DNA of 64,000 bases, from contig NZ_JAHZPC010000002.1 of the NCBI RefSeq assembly GCF_019929185.1, positions 186,001 through 250,000 on the forward strand, in the 5' to 3' direction. The notes beneath the pieces were generated by a model that did no database searches, was not told the origin of the DNA, and saw only the letters and a program-made list of their open reading frames with translations. Of the stretch, positions 28,855 to 37,878 are shown in pieces. The DNA is from Streptococcus parasanguinis (GTDB taxonomy: Bacteria > Bacillota > Bacilli > Lactobacillales > Streptococcaceae). A program made the translations under genes and the position numbers. Each line of letters starts with the position of its first letter. Position 1 is the stretch's first letter.

Positions 28855-29556
28855 CTAATATTCTAGCGTAGCAATATCTTGAGGAAGCTCATTGATTTCT
28901 ACCGACTTGACCTTGGCATCATGCATGCGAATCACACGGTCTGCAATAGGAGCTAGAGCACCATTATGGGTTACGATGATAACCGTCGCTCCCTTTTTTC
29001 GAGACATATCCTGTAAAATCCCCAATACTTGCTTACCCGTCTGGTAATCCAAGGCTCCCGTTGGCTCATCACAAAGGAGAATTTTAGGGTTTTTCGCCAC
29101 TGCCCGAGCAATCGCCACCCGTTGTTGCTCGCCGCCTGACAATTGGGCAGGAAAGTTATGAAGACGATTGCCAAGTCCTACTTCTCTTAAAACAGCTTCC
29201 GGATCCAGAGCATCAGAAACAATTTCTGAAGCCAACTCAACATTCTCCTTAGCTGTCAAATTAGGGACCAAATTATAAAATTGAAAGACAAAACCAACAT
29301 CATCTCGTCGATAATTGGTTCGTTGATGGGCATTTAGCTTTGCAATATCCACCCCATCAATCAGAACCTGACCCTCGTCATTGGTGTCCATCCCCCCTAA
29401 GATATTGAGAACCGTTGATTTTCCAGCTCCTGAAGCTCCTAAAATAATGACCAACTCACCTTTTTCAATCTCAAAGGAAACATCCTGGTTAGCGAAAATC
29501 TCTGTCTCTCCACTCGTATAGCGCTTGTAACAGTGCTGCATTTCGATGTAGGCCAT
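28855..29556 (-). CDS. ABC transporter ATPase (MacB/LolD type)
   Basis: A 233-residue nucleotide-binding subunit: Walker [10 protein letters not shown], signature [15 protein letters not shown], Walker [13 protein letters not shown], and a His switch in IVTHN. Together with the 907-residue permease it forms a complete two-gene ABC system. The family works as a homodimer driving FtsX-type permeases. Confidence 0.93.
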   Translation of the reverse strand: MAYIEMQHCYKRYTSGETEIFANQDVSFEIEKGELVIILGASGAGKSTVLNILGGMDTNDEGQVLIDGVDIAKLNAHQRTNYRRDDVGFVFQFYNLVPNLTAKENVELASEIVSDALDPEAVLREVGLGNRLHNFPAQLSGGEQQRVAIARAVAKNPKILLCDEPTGALDYQTGKQVLGILQDMSRKKGATVIIVTHNGALAPIADRVIRMHDAKVKSVEINELPQDIATLEY

Positions 29557-29675
29557 TTCCTCTCCTCCCTCCTACTTCCTATCTATATTATAGTCCTTTT
29601 CTGATAGATTACAAAGAAATCGAGGTAGTAGAAAACAAGGTTATCCTAAATTATCATGAACTATTATAAATTTTA

Positions 29676-29684
29676 TGCTATAAT
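29676..29684 (+). promoter_or_regulatory. mntH promoter (extended -10)
   Basis: TGCTATAAT is a perfect extended -10. Transcription would begin near 29691. An in-frame ATG at 29656 lies upstream of that point and so cannot be the start. Confidence 0.65.
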
Positions 29685-29724
29685 TAGAGACAAATTTGAT
29701 TTATTCTTAGAAAGAAGGCTCATT

Positions 29725-31071
29725 GTGAGTTTACAACAGTTTGAAAGGAAATCACTTCAAGAAATCAACCAATCTATTGACGTGCCAAAAGGGATCCCTT
29801 TTTGGAAGACTCTCCTGCTCTTTTCAGGACCAGGAAGTCTAGTAGCTGTCGGCTATATGGATCCGGGAAACTGGATTACTAGTGTCGTTGGAGGGGCCCA
29901 ATACCGCTACCTCCTCTTATCAGTGGTTCTTCTCTCGTCTTTAATCGCCATGCAGTTGCAACAAATGGCTGGTAAACTAGGGATTGTCCATCGTAAGGAT
30001 CTGGCCCAAACAACCGCCCATCATTTGCCAAAATGGCTTCGCTATACTCTTTGGATTGTGATTGAGCTTGCCTTGATGGCGACAGATTTAGCAGAAGTCA
30101 TCGGATCAGGGATTGCCCTTCACCTCCTCTTTGGCTGGCCCTTGCTCTTTTCCATCCTGATCACCATCTTTGATGTCTTCCTATTACTAGGACTCATGCA
30201 TCTAGGATTTCGAAAGATCGAGGCCATCGTATCAACCTTGATCCTCACGATCCTTGCAATTTTTGGCTATCTGGTTTTCCTATCGAAACCTGATATCGGA
30301 GGAATCTTCGCTGGCTTCCTGCCTCAAAAAGAGGTGCTAGGAATTGGGCTTCCAAAAGGAAATGAAGCCTTAACCTTGGCGCTTGGGATCATCGGTGCAA
30401 CCGTAATGCCCCACAACCTCTATCTCCACTCTTCCATTTCGCAAACGCGAAAAGTCGATTACAAGGATCCAGCAGATATCAAACGGGCAGTTCGCTTTAT
30501 GACCTGGGATTCAAATATTGAATTGAGTCTGGCTTTCGTCGTCAACTCCCTCCTCTTGATTCTTGGAGCAGCCCTCTTCTTTGGCCACGGAGATAAGATC
30601 GGTGCTTTCTCTAGCATGTACAACGCCCTCAAGGATAACCATATTGCCGGTGCTATCGCCAGTCCCTTCTTATCCACCCTCTTTGCCATCGCTTTGTTAG
30701 CCAGTGGTCAAAATTCAACCATTACTGGGACCCTAACCGGTCAAATCGTTATGGAAGGTTTCTTGAGATTCCGCTTACCACAATGGGTCGTTCGTCTCAT
30801 GACTCGGATCATTGCCCTTCTTCCTGTCATCATCGTTGCGATCTTATTTGGAGATCAGGAACATGTCCTTGATGACCTTCTGGTTTATTCTCAAGTCTTC
30901 CTATCAGCGGCTCTTCCATTCTCCATCTTCCCTCTGGTTTATTTCACCTCCAACAAGGAAATCATGGGAGAGCATGTCAATGCGAAGTGGAACACTTTCT
31001 TAGGCTATCTCGTTGCGATTGTCTTAACCATCTTAAATTTCAATTTGATCGTGACAACTTTTATCAAATAA
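29725..31071 (+). CDS. mntH: Nramp-family Mn2+/H+ transporter MntH
   Basis: A proton-coupled divalent metal importer, chiefly for Mn2+, in the membrane. It has about eleven helices. The helix 1 metal motif DPGN lies in VAVGYMDPGNWITS, and the helix 6 motif is MPHNLYLHSS. GTG at 29725 is chosen as start: AGAAGG lies at good spacing and the promoter -10 is at 29679-29684. The result is about 448 residues. It is divergent from the ABC unit and closed by a strong terminator. Confidence 0.92.
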   Translation: MSLQQFERKSLQEINQSIDVPKGIPFWKTLLLFSGPGSLVAVGYMDPGNWITSVVGGAQYRYLLLSVVLLSSLIAMQLQQMAGKLGIVHRKDLAQTTAHHLPKWLRYTLWIVIELALMATDLAEVIGSGIALHLLFGWPLLFSILITIFDVFLLLGLMHLGFRKIEAIVSTLILTILAIFGYLVFLSKPDIGGIFAGFLPQKEVLGIGLPKGNEALTLALGIIGATVMPHNLYLHSSISQTRKVDYKDPADIKRAVRFMTWDSNIELSLAFVVNSLLLILGAALFFGHGDKIGAFSSMYNALKDNHIAGAIASPFLSTLFAIALLASGQNSTITGTLTGQIVMEGFLRFRLPQWVVRLMTRIIALLPVIIVAILFGDQEHVLDDLLVYSQVFLSAALPFSIFPLVYFTSNKEIMGEHVNAKWNTFLGYLVAIVLTILNFNLIVTTFIK

Positions 31072-31074
31072 AGA

Positions 31075-31102
31075 AACCAGCACTTAAACGGTGCTGGTTT
31101 TT
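31075..31102 (+). terminator. mntH terminator
   Basis: An ACCAGCAC/GGTGCTGGT stem is followed by TTTTT, immediately after the stop. Confidence 0.9.
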
Positions 31103-31413
31103 GGTTTATTACACTCCCTTTTCCATCTTGCTCCTCCATTTCCTAAAAATTTCCTGACCATTTTTTTAGGAGGGAATTATTTTAAATCACTAATTGTTGT
31201 GAGATTTTCACAAAATCTTGTCAGTGCCCGTCATTCATAAACTTGTAAATTTTTTGTACACTTTCCGTTATCTGTACAAAAATTAGAATTGTTGTCTAAT
31301 TTATTCTTTTGGAGTATAATGCTCTTTGTTAGTGTCGTAAAATTATTTAACATATAGATTATTTTAACGTCAAATAAATAGAAACAGATTGATACAACTA
31401 CAGAAAGGAACAT
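31103..31413. other. Upstream region of the TetR-type gene with two dyads
   Basis: No gene is seen. The region holds TTGTGA-GATT-TTCACAA (about 31196-31212), a larger dyad with ATTTTTTGTACA (31249-31260) and TGTACAAAAATT (31273-31284), and a promoter, TTGTCT (31292-31297), 17 bases, TATAAT (31315-31320). The large dyad ends 7 bases before the -35, so it is a good candidate regulator site. Confidence 0.6.
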
Positions 31414-31956
31414 ATGGTACGCCAAAGACAAACAACAACCAAGTCAGACTTACGAAATGCGCTCTCAAAACTCCTCTTGCAACAACCTTTTGAAAGCATC
31501 ACTATTCGACAATTAACTGAAACCGCTGGGATTAACCGCGGGACCTTCTACTTGCACTATGTCGATAAATACGACATGTTTGAGCAAATGAAAATGGACA
31601 TGATGCAAGAATTAGATAGCCTCTTCGTTGAAGGAAGCCCTGTCAAGGTGAACTTTCTCAATGTCTTGACCGCTATTAAAGAGAATTATGATTTTATTTA
31701 TGCATTGTCCCAATCCTGCTGCTCAGACTTCCGTAAATTGGTAAGAAGTTTTACTCTCCATGCACTAGACGATACTCCCCATGCGAAAGAACACATCATT
31801 TCAGACTTTCAAGTTCCATACAAGTATGGTCTAGAAATTTTCATCGCTACGATCGAATCTGTGATTGTGACCTGGCTAGAATCCGGTGCGAAAGAAGAGC
31901 CAATCGAAATCGGGACGATCATTCTCAGCGTCTGCGACTTTGCTAGCTGGAACTAA
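31414..31956 (+). CDS. TetR/AcrR family regulator
   Basis: A 180-residue regulator. The N-terminal helix-turn-helix is FESITIRQLTETAGINRGTFYLHYVDKYDMF (about residues 28-58, typical of TetR proteins). The C-terminal helical ligand domain resembles the TetR_C_33/YxaF-like set of streptococci. It is monocistronic. Candidate operators lie just upstream, suggesting autoregulation. Ligand and targets are unknown. Confidence 0.87.
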   Translation: MVRQRQTTTKSDLRNALSKLLLQQPFESITIRQLTETAGINRGTFYLHYVDKYDMFEQMKMDMMQELDSLFVEGSPVKVNFLNVLTAIKENYDFIYALSQSCCSDFRKLVRSFTLHALDDTPHAKEHIISDFQVPYKYGLEIFIATIESVIVTWLESGAKEEPIEIGTIILSVCDFASWN

Positions 31957-31963
31957 ATCCCCC

Positions 31964-31996
31964 AACCTTTTCCTAGCTTTATGGAGAAGGTTTTTC
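31964..31996 (+). terminator. Terminator after the TetR-type gene
   Basis: AACCTTTTCC and GGAGAAGGTT arms are followed by TTTTC. Confidence 0.75.
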
Positions 31997-32054
31997 TTTT
32001 GGCAAATGAACAAAATGTAGATCACCTAGTTCAACTTGTTTGTAGACAAGCAAA

Positions 32055-32081
32055 AAGGCAGGATCCTAACATCCTGCTTTT
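32055..32081 (+). terminator. Hairpin preceding B copy 2 (twin of 32342-32368)
   Basis: GGCAGGAT/ATCCTGC stem followed by TTTT. The same 27-base sequence, with one C/T change, recurs after the B element. Confidence 0.75.
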
Positions 32082-32180
32082 AGAATGTAGACAAATTACT
32101 TTAAAGTAAAATAAGTTAAGCGATTTTGCAAAAAAAATAAAAATGAGTTCCAATTTTTAAATCGATTCAAGAAAATATCG

Positions 32181-32316
32181 AAACTTTCCGCTGTGAGAAA
32201 AGTGCCTGAAACAATAACGTTTCAGGCACTCGGGAGTTTTGAGACCCTAGGCTCAAAACTAAGTCTTGGAACTTCGAAGAAGTTCGCTGACGTCCGTACT
32301 CACCTAAGGAAAGTTT
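32181..32316 (+). repeat. B element, copy 2
   Basis: A 136-base structured element. The closing stem is AAACTTTCC (32181-32189) with GGAAAGTTT (32308-32316), continued by GTGAG (32193-32197) with CTCAC (32299-32303). Arm 2 is GTGCCTGAAAC/GTTTCAGGCAC (32202-32229), arm 3 AGTTTTGAG/CTCAAAACT (32235-32260), arm 4 GAACTTC/GAAGTTC (32269-32285). The AT-rich 5' flank from about 32107 also resembles that of copy 4. It lies between convergent tetR-like and tehB-like genes. Confidence 0.85.
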
Positions 32317-32341
32317 TTTATATGACTTTGTCTTCAATATG

Positions 32342-32370
32342 AAGGCAGGATCTTAACATCCTGCTTTTTC
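32342..32370 (+). terminator. Hairpin following B copy 2
   Basis: GGCAGGAT/ATCCTGC stem followed by TTTTTC on the plus strand. It is a near-exact duplicate of 32055-32081 and abuts the tehB-like stop. Confidence 0.8.
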
Positions 32371-32371
32371 T

Positions 32372-33232
32372 TTATTTTTTCTTTGCCAACATGGTTGCAA
32401 ATCGAAGTTGAATCCGATGGCCATTCTCATCTCGACGATGGAGATGGCCTGGATTTTCATTGTACTTGACCAATTCCCAATCCTTGTAATACTCCGCCAA
32501 TTCTCCTTCTTTAAAGGTAAACGAGAAGGGCATCTGGCAGGGATAATCTTCCGTATCCATGGCACAGACAATGAGATTATAGCCCCCTGGATTGGTATGC
32601 TCTTGCATATTGCGGATGATCGCTGGAATCCGATCAGCGTCTAAAAACATGAGGACCACAGTTGATACGATAAAGTCATAGTTTTGGGTAAGAGCTGCAG
32701 CATTAATATCATAAAGGCCCACTGGCATCTCTAGATCTTCCTCAGCGACAATACTTTGTAAAATCTCAAGAGCCAGTTCATTTTGATCTACAGCTGTCAC
32801 GTCAAAGCCATGTTGGGCCAAAAAGAGGGCGTTGCGACCTTGCCCGCATCCTAGATCCAGCGCCTTTCCAGCTGGGACAATTTCCACTGCTTCTAGTACT
32901 TCTGAATGGACAGGATTGGTGTTGTATTTTTTTGGGAAATAGTCTTTTGGCTCACAGTAAAATTCTAGGTACCACTCCACATCGTCAGTCGCTGCTTCCA
33001 CACGGTGCCAGGCCTGGGGTTCGGCCATGGGGTTTTCTGCTCCTGCTTCAAAGAGGTGGCTCGCGATTTCTTCCCCCTCTTCGGTCAATTCAATAAATCG
33101 TAACTGACCTTTTAAAACTGTAATCTTCCCCCAGGTTCCCACCTTGGTATTGTGCTTTCTTTGAAGAGCTTCTGGCATGCTATCCTTGGTCCAGATAGGC
33201 ATGCGCTTGTAGGCGATCAATTTTTGTGTCAT
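32372..33232 (-). CDS. tehB: TehB-type SAM-dependent methyltransferase
   Basis: A 286-residue protein. The N-terminal domain of about 95 residues matches the TehB cupin-like extension (DUF1971 type). A class I methyltransferase domain follows, with SAM motif GKALDLGCGQGRNALFLA near residues 121-138 and post-motif STVVLMFLD. TehB methyltransferases confer tellurite resistance by family knowledge; the physiological substrate is uncertain. It precedes smpB on the opposite side of a terminator, as in pneumococcus. Confidence 0.85.
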   Translation of the reverse strand: MTQKLIAYKRMPIWTKDSMPEALQRKHNTKVGTWGKITVLKGQLRFIELTEEGEEIASHLFEAGAENPMAEPQAWHRVEAATDDVEWYLEFYCEPKDYFPKKYNTNPVHSEVLEAVEIVPAGKALDLGCGQGRNALFLAQHGFDVTAVDQNELALEILQSIVAEEDLEMPVGLYDINAAALTQNYDFIVSTVVLMFLDADRIPAIIRNMQEHTNPGGYNLIVCAMDTEDYPCQMPFSFTFKEGELAEYYKDWELVKYNENPGHLHRRDENGHRIQLRFATMLAKKK

Positions 33233-33317
33233 GCTGCTTCTCCTTTTTCTTTCACTATCCTTATCATACAGAAAAAAGCCCCTTTTTACAAGTTGAAAAA
33301 GGAGAGCCCATCTCTAA

Positions 33318-33357
33318 GAAAAAAGACAGTTCTGAAACAAGTTTCAAAACTGCCTTT
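33318..33357 (-). terminator. smpB terminator
   Basis: On the minus strand GGCAGTTTTGAAAC pairs with GTTTCAGAACTGTC (one G-T pair), followed by six Ts. Confidence 0.85.
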
Positions 33358-33361
33358 TTCT

Positions 33362-33829
33362 TTAACGTGTATTGTATTGTTTCATGACCCGTGCGATGTC
33401 CCGGTTCTGTTCCCGACGTTTGATGGATTCACGCTTGTCATAATCATGTTTCCCTTTAGCGAGCCCCAAAAGCAATTTGGCATAGCCATCCTTGAGATAG
33501 ACCTTCAAAGGCACCAAGGTCATTCCGGTCCCTTTGGTGTCTTGGTCCAGCTTTTGGATTTGCTTTTTATGAAGAAGGAGCTTGCGACGACGGTCTGGAT
33601 CTTGGTTCCAGATATTGCCTTCCTCATAAGGGGCAATGTGGACATTGCTAAGCCAAACTTCGCCATTTTTTACTTGTGCAAAGCCATCTTTCAAGTTAAT
33701 GCGTGCTGCACGGACACTTTTGATCTCTGTACCTGTCAGCACCATCCCTGCTTCTATTGTATCCACGATGGTGTAGTCATGTCTCGCCTTTTTATTTTGA
33801 GCGACTACCTTTCCTTCGCCCTTTGCCAT
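33362..33829 (-). CDS. smpB: SsrA-binding protein SmpB
   Basis: Binds tmRNA and is needed for trans-translation of stalled ribosomes. The 155-residue protein is a normal beta-barrel: [26 protein letters not shown] at the start and the basic C-terminal tail [19 protein letters not shown]. It overlaps the 3' end of rnr by 38 bp in another frame. The rnr-smpB pairing is conserved, and the RNase R product acts in the same quality-control pathway. Confidence 0.96.
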   Translation of the reverse strand: MAKGEGKVVAQNKKARHDYTIVDTIEAGMVLTGTEIKSVRAARINLKDGFAQVKNGEVWLSNVHIAPYEEGNIWNQDPDRRRKLLLHKKQIQKLDQDTKGTGMTLVPLKVYLKDGYAKLLLGLAKGKHDYDKRESIKRREQNRDIARVMKQYNTR

Positions 33830-36152
33830 GTTTGACTCCTTTCTTTGCTACTTCCTTGTAAAATGGTTTCTTCCCTTTTTTCTTTTTGGATTTAGATGAA
33901 GAATCTTTCCGTTTGTCATCTCTTCTAACTGTTGAACCCTTAGAAACTTTTTTGTCTTTGCGTCTGCGATCCCGGCGACTGCCATCTCGGTCACGTCCTT
34001 TAGCCTTTAGGCCTTTTTCGACGACATCCCATTCACTTGGAATATAAGAGAAATCAATCTCTCCGGTCATCTTGTCAGCTCTTTCGACCTTGATCCGGAT
34101 TTGCTGACCAACACGGAAAGTCACTCCCGATTTCTCCCCGCGAAGGGTTAGATCCCGTTCGTTAAAATGGTAGTATTCAGGAAGATTAGTAATATGGATC
34201 AACCCTTCGACTGTATTTGGCAACTCCACAAAGAGGCCAAATTTCACTACACTGGAAACCACGGCATCGTACTCTTCCCCAACATAGTCTGCCATGTATT
34301 CGGCCTTTTTCATAGCCTCTACTTCGCGCTCGGCGTCAATAGCCCGGCGCTCTCGACTAGAGGATTGGCTGGCAATGTCTGGAAGGACTTGTTCAAAGTG
34401 TTCAGCCACTTCTTGAGATTTTCCATATTCACGCACCATTCGATGAACCATCAAGTCCGGATAACGACGGATGGGACTGGTAAAGTGGGTGTAATATTCC
34501 GCAGCAAGCCCATAGTGGCCATGGTTGTGCTCTGAGTAGCGGGCCTGTTGCATCGAGCGCAACAACATCATCGAAAGGACATCTGCATAGGGTTCTCCTT
34601 CAACCTTGCGCATAATTTCTTGCAGGGCTTCTTGGCTCATCTCACTAGCCGTTCCGTAGATCTGGATCCCAAAGCTAGAAGCATAATCGATAAACTTCTG
34701 TACTTTTTCTGCTTTCGGATCTTCGTGGATCCGGTAGATGAACGGCAGCTTCAGTCGCGTAAAGTGTTCCGCTACCGTTTCATTGGCAATCAACATAAAG
34801 GACTCAATCATCCGCTCGGCAATCCCTCTTTGACGCAAAACGATATCAACTGGTTTTCCTTCTTTATTGACCAAGATTTTAGCCTCATTGGTATCAAAAT
34901 TAAGGGCTCCGCGGCGAATCCGCATGCTTTCTAAAATGCCATGCAAGGTGGCCATTTGATGAATACTTGGGACAATTTTCTTAAAGGTTTGAGCCTTTTC
35001 TTCGTCGCCTGCTAAGATATCATTGACGTCGCTATAGGTCATTCGGAAGGTTGTATTGATCACTGTTTGGGTAATGGTATGCTTGACAACCTTGCCATGA
35101 GGATCAATCTCCATGATGGCAGACTGGGTCAGGCGATCCACATTCGGATTCAAAGAACAGATCCCATTGGAGAGACGCTCGGGCAACATGGGTACTACTC
35201 GGTCGGTCACATAGACAGAGGTAGCACGATTTAGAGCTTCCTTGTCGAGTGCTGAACCTTCTGTAACATAATAAGAAACATCTGCGATGTGAACCCCCAG
35301 CTCAAAGTTGCCGTTCTTGAGTAGCTTGATATGGACTGCATCGTCCAAGTCTTTGGCATCTGCCCCATCAATCGTAAAGGTAATCTCCTCTCGCAGATCC
35401 AATCGCCCCTCTAAATCCTTTTTAGACGGTGCATCTGGAACCTGTTCAGCCTCTTTCAGCACTTCTTCTGGAAATTCTGAGACAATGTCCATGGATTCTA
35501 ACACTTCCAAGACATCGATTCCTGGATCTGTTACATGACCGACCACATCCCGCACGGTTGCCACAAAATAATTGTGCTTGCGGCTCGGGTATTGATCTAT
35601 TTCGACCTTGAGGATTTCGGTCCCTTCCAATTGGATGGCTGGCTTCTTCACATAGATCAACTGGCTGATCTTTTGATTTTTCGAACGAATGTAGCCGGCA
35701 TATTTAGGTTTTTCCTCATCCAGAACGATTTGTCCAACCACCGTTTTGATGCTATGCTCCAGAACATCAATAATTTTAGCTTCTGCTGCCGTTCCCTTGT
35801 TTCGGTCTGCTACCTTGGTAATGACGATCTCAACGGTGTCACCATCGATAGCGTGGTTGACATCATTTCGGCCAACAAAGAGGTCTTCTTCTTCGCCCTC
35901 TAAACTGACAAAGCCAAAGCCATTTTTATGGGCATGAAAGATCCCCTTGAGCGTAATGGCCGGGGCCTTCTTTTGAGCCAAACGAAGAGAGCCATCATCT
36001 TCGAATTTCAACTCATGGCGGCGTTCCATCAGAGAGATGGTCTTGACCAAGTCACGGAAATCCTTTGACCCTTCTTTTCCTAGAGCTGCTGCTAGATCAT
36101 TGATCTGGACTTTGTCATGCTCTTGTAAATATTCTTTAATACTTGTTTTCAT
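33792..36152 (-). CDS. rnr: Ribonuclease R
   Basis: A processive 3'-5' exoribonuclease of 786 residues. The order is an N-terminal winged helix (1-65), cold-shock domains (about 70-220), an RNB catalytic domain with the acidic motif [14 protein letters not shown], an S1 domain (about 640-720), and a Lys/Arg/Ser-rich tail. It works in RNA turnover and tmRNA-linked decay. The last 38 bases overlap smpB. A small unrelated gap separates it from secG upstream. Confidence 0.96.
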   Translation of the reverse strand: MKTSIKEYLQEHDKVQINDLAAALGKEGSKDFRDLVKTISLMERRHELKFEDDGSLRLAQKKAPAITLKGIFHAHKNGFGFVSLEGEEEDLFVGRNDVNHAIDGDTVEIVITKVADRNKGTAAEAKIIDVLEHSIKTVVGQIVLDEEKPKYAGYIRSKNQKISQLIYVKKPAIQLEGTEILKVEIDQYPSRKHNYFVATVRDVVGHVTDPGIDVLEVLESMDIVSEFPEEVLKEAEQVPDAPSKKDLEGRLDLREEITFTIDGADAKDLDDAVHIKLLKNGNFELGVHIADVSYYVTEGSALDKEALNRATSVYVTDRVVPMLPERLSNGICSLNPNVDRLTQSAIMEIDPHGKVVKHTITQTVINTTFRMTYSDVNDILAGDEEKAQTFKKIVPSIHQMATLHGILESMRIRRGALNFDTNEAKILVNKEGKPVDIVLRQRGIAERMIESFMLIANETVAEHFTRLKLPFIYRIHEDPKAEKVQKFIDYASSFGIQIYGTASEMSQEALQEIMRKVEGEPYADVLSMMLLRSMQQARYSEHNHGHYGLAAEYYTHFTSPIRRYPDLMVHRMVREYGKSQEVAEHFEQVLPDIASQSSSRERRAIDAEREVEAMKKAEYMADYVGEEYDAVVSSVVKFGLFVELPNTVEGLIHITNLPEYYHFNERDLTLRGEKSGVTFRVGQQIRIKVERADKMTGEIDFSYIPSEWDVVEKGLKAKGRDRDGSRRDRRRKDKKVSKGSTVRRDDKRKDSSSKSKKKKGKKPFYKEVAKKGVKHGKGRRKGSRSK

Positions 36153-36212
36153 TGATTTATTTGCTGGTTATCCAGCCTCCTTTTTTCTATCTACTTGTGT
36201 CTTTGTTTTGCA

Positions 36213-36248
36213 AAATAAAAATAGGCAAAGACAATGTCTGAGCCTATC
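36213..36248 (-). terminator. secG terminator
   Basis: On the minus strand GATAGGC and GCCTATTTTTATTTT flank an inner AGACA/TGTCT pairing. It overlaps the secG stop. Confidence 0.7.
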
Positions 36249-36482
36249 TTATCTACTAGAAAGTACCATTAAGATCATCGCGATCAATAACCAAAAGAAG
36301 ATCATAATAGCTGTTAAACGCTGCATCACGGCTTCAAACCCGCGCGCTTTTGAACGTTCAAACAAGTCATTTGAGCTTGCGTCAAAGACGTTGCTCGATT
36401 GGTTTTTTGTTGGTTGCATAAAAATTGCGATAATAATCAATACTGATAATACTAGTAAAATAGTTGTTAATGCTCCGCTCAT
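36249..36482 (-). CDS. secG: Preprotein translocase subunit SecG
   Basis: A 77-residue SecYEG component with two membrane helices (about 5-25 and 53-75) joined by FMQPTKNQSSNVFDASSNDL, which is closely conserved in streptococci. Start ATG 36482 follows AAGGAG; a TTG two codons upstream is less well placed. It lies between rpmG and rnr. Confidence 0.93.
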   Translation of the reverse strand: MSGALTTILLVLSVLIIIAIFMQPTKNQSSNVFDASSNDLFERSKARGFEAVMQRLTAIMIFFWLLIAMILMVLSSR

Positions 36483-36523
36483 ATTCAAAACTCCTTAAAA
36501 TCTTCACTATTATACCATGAAAA

Positions 36524-36673
36524 TCATTTTGATTCAATATGTAAGGTTACTTTTCTTTCCTTGGGACAATACTTCAAGACCTCGATCTTTTCAGGATGGG
36601 TTTTGGTATTTTTACTGGTCAAATAATTCTGACTCCCACAGCTGGTGCAGGTCAATTGAACTTTAATTCGCAC
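36524..36673 (-). CDS. rpmG: 50S ribosomal protein L33
   Basis: A 49-residue L33. It starts with GTG at 36673, reads [20 protein letters not shown], and ends in KVTLHIESK. The paired cysteines CTSC and the single YCP near residue 36 suggest a partly retained zinc-binding type (C+ class with one Cys missing). It overlaps the pmrA-like stop by 11 bp. In the reading direction it follows pmrA and precedes secG. Confidence 0.93.
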   Translation of the reverse strand: MRIKVQLTCTSCGSQNYLTSKNTKTHPEKIEVLKYCPKERKVTLHIESK

Positions 36674-37781
36674 GTACGTCTCTCACTTTCAAATACTTTC
36701 TAAATAAGAATAAGAGGAACATCAAATCGGTAAAGGCCAAAAGGGCTGTACCGTAAAATACCCAATGATAGCCAAAATGCATGAAAATACTCGAACCCAT
36801 CATTGGCCCTAATACACCACCTAAATAATAAAAGAGCTGGTTGTAGCTAAAGATCCGAGAAATCCCTTCAGGAGGGGTTAAACGATTCAATAATGCAGAA
36901 ACTCCTGGTAGTAGGGCTCCTGTCCCGATCCCAAAGAGGAAGCGTAAAATCCCTAATTGAAGGGGTGATTGCGCTTGGGCACAAAGGATATAGAGACAGC
37001 CACTATAAAGAAGGGCGATTAATAAGAGCCGGTGATTCCCGATTCGGTCTCCGAGTTTTCCCATCCAACCTGAAAAGAGCATACTGGAGACTCCCATAGC
37101 CGAAACAATCATCCCTGATACAAAGATCAGGTTATCTCTTTGTCCCAAAGCCCGTACATAAAGAGGTAGGATCGGAGAAATAGATTGGGCGATCATTTGA
37201 ATGGTCATGCTGGTCAAAAAGAGTCCCAAGAGGATATCTTTTTGCTGAATGGACATGAGCAACTCCCAACTGGATTTTTGTTCTTCTTTTGGAAGGGGCT
37301 CATACTCTTCCTCGATACCCCAGAAGGTTAAGAGGGAAACCAAAAATAAGAAGAAGCCGACCAAGAGAAAGACATTGCGCATTCCTAGATTTTCAGCAAT
37401 GAGTCCCCCAATCAAAGGGCCCATCAAGGTTCCAGCTACGACACCGGTCGACAAGGTCCCTAGGGCATAGCCGGATTGGTCCTTGGGAACTTGACTGGCA
37501 ATCAGGGCCGTACTATTAGGGACAAAGCCTGAAAAGACCCCATTGAGCAAGCGCAGGACCAAGAGCCAAAAGACGGATGGGACAAAGGCAATGCCTCCCA
37601 TGGTCAGCGTCATGGCAATGGAAGCTCTAAGCATCATGGGTTTTCGACCATAGCGGTCGGCTAAGCTTCCCCAGATGGGAGACATGATCGCAGAGGTTAC
37701 AGAAGAACTTGCGACGGCTATCCCAGCATAAAAGGGAACAGCCTTGCCCGTAACCCCCAACTCTTCCACAAAGAGGGCCAT
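36663..37781 (-). CDS. pmrA: MFS efflux transporter, PmrA-like, start codon unclear
   Basis: A major facilitator of 372 residues from ATG 37781, resembling pneumococcal PmrA (fluoroquinolone/dye efflux, about 399 residues). It shows the loop 2-3 motif [13 protein letters not shown] and [13 protein letters not shown] in the second half. The same frame stays open upstream to 37889 and encodes a good first helix (INWRKNLYIAWIGCFFIGA...), but contains no ATG, GTG or TTG. The ATG overlapping the coaE stop (37882) is in a different frame. Either a rare start codon, a one-base deletion in TTTT near 37875, or a helix-1-less protein. Confidence 0.8.
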   Translation of the reverse strand: MALFVEELGVTGKAVPFYAGIAVASSSVTSAIMSPIWGSLADRYGRKPMMLRASIAMTLTMGGIAFVPSVFWLLVLRLLNGVFSGFVPNSTALIASQVPKDQSGYALGTLSTGVVAGTLMGPLIGGLIAENLGMRNVFLLVGFFLFLVSLLTFWGIEEEYEPLPKEEQKSSWELLMSIQQKDILLGLFLTSMTIQMIAQSISPILPLYVRALGQRDNLIFVSGMIVSAMGVSSMLFSGWMGKLGDRIGNHRLLLIALLYSGCLYILCAQAQSPLQLGILRFLFGIGTGALLPGVSALLNRLTPPEGISRIFSYNQLFYYLGGVLGPMMGSSIFMHFGYHWVFYGTALLAFTDLMFLLFLFRKYLKVRDVRAN

Positions 37782-37878
37782 AAAAGGAACGACTAAAGAA
37801 AGGCTAGCTCCGATGAAAAAGCACCCGATCCAGGCAATATATAGATTTTTACGCCAATTGATTTCTCTTGTGATAAAA

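Noticed and set aside
29656-29724. Upstream ATG extension of mntH
   Set aside because: The ATG lies before the promoter -10 at 29679-29684, so it would not be transcribed from that promoter; GTG 29725 has a proper ribosome binding site.
31242-31260. WalR/VicR box (TGTWAH-N5-TGTWAH) near the TetR-type gene
   Set aside because: TGTAAATTTTTTGTACA matches only with one mismatch in the second half, and the sequence is better explained as an arm of the dyad.
32082-32180. Possible promoter driving B elements as small RNAs
   Set aside because: Each B copy is followed by a plus-strand hairpin and T-run, which would fit an sRNA, but no consistent -35/-10 pair was found upstream across the four copies.
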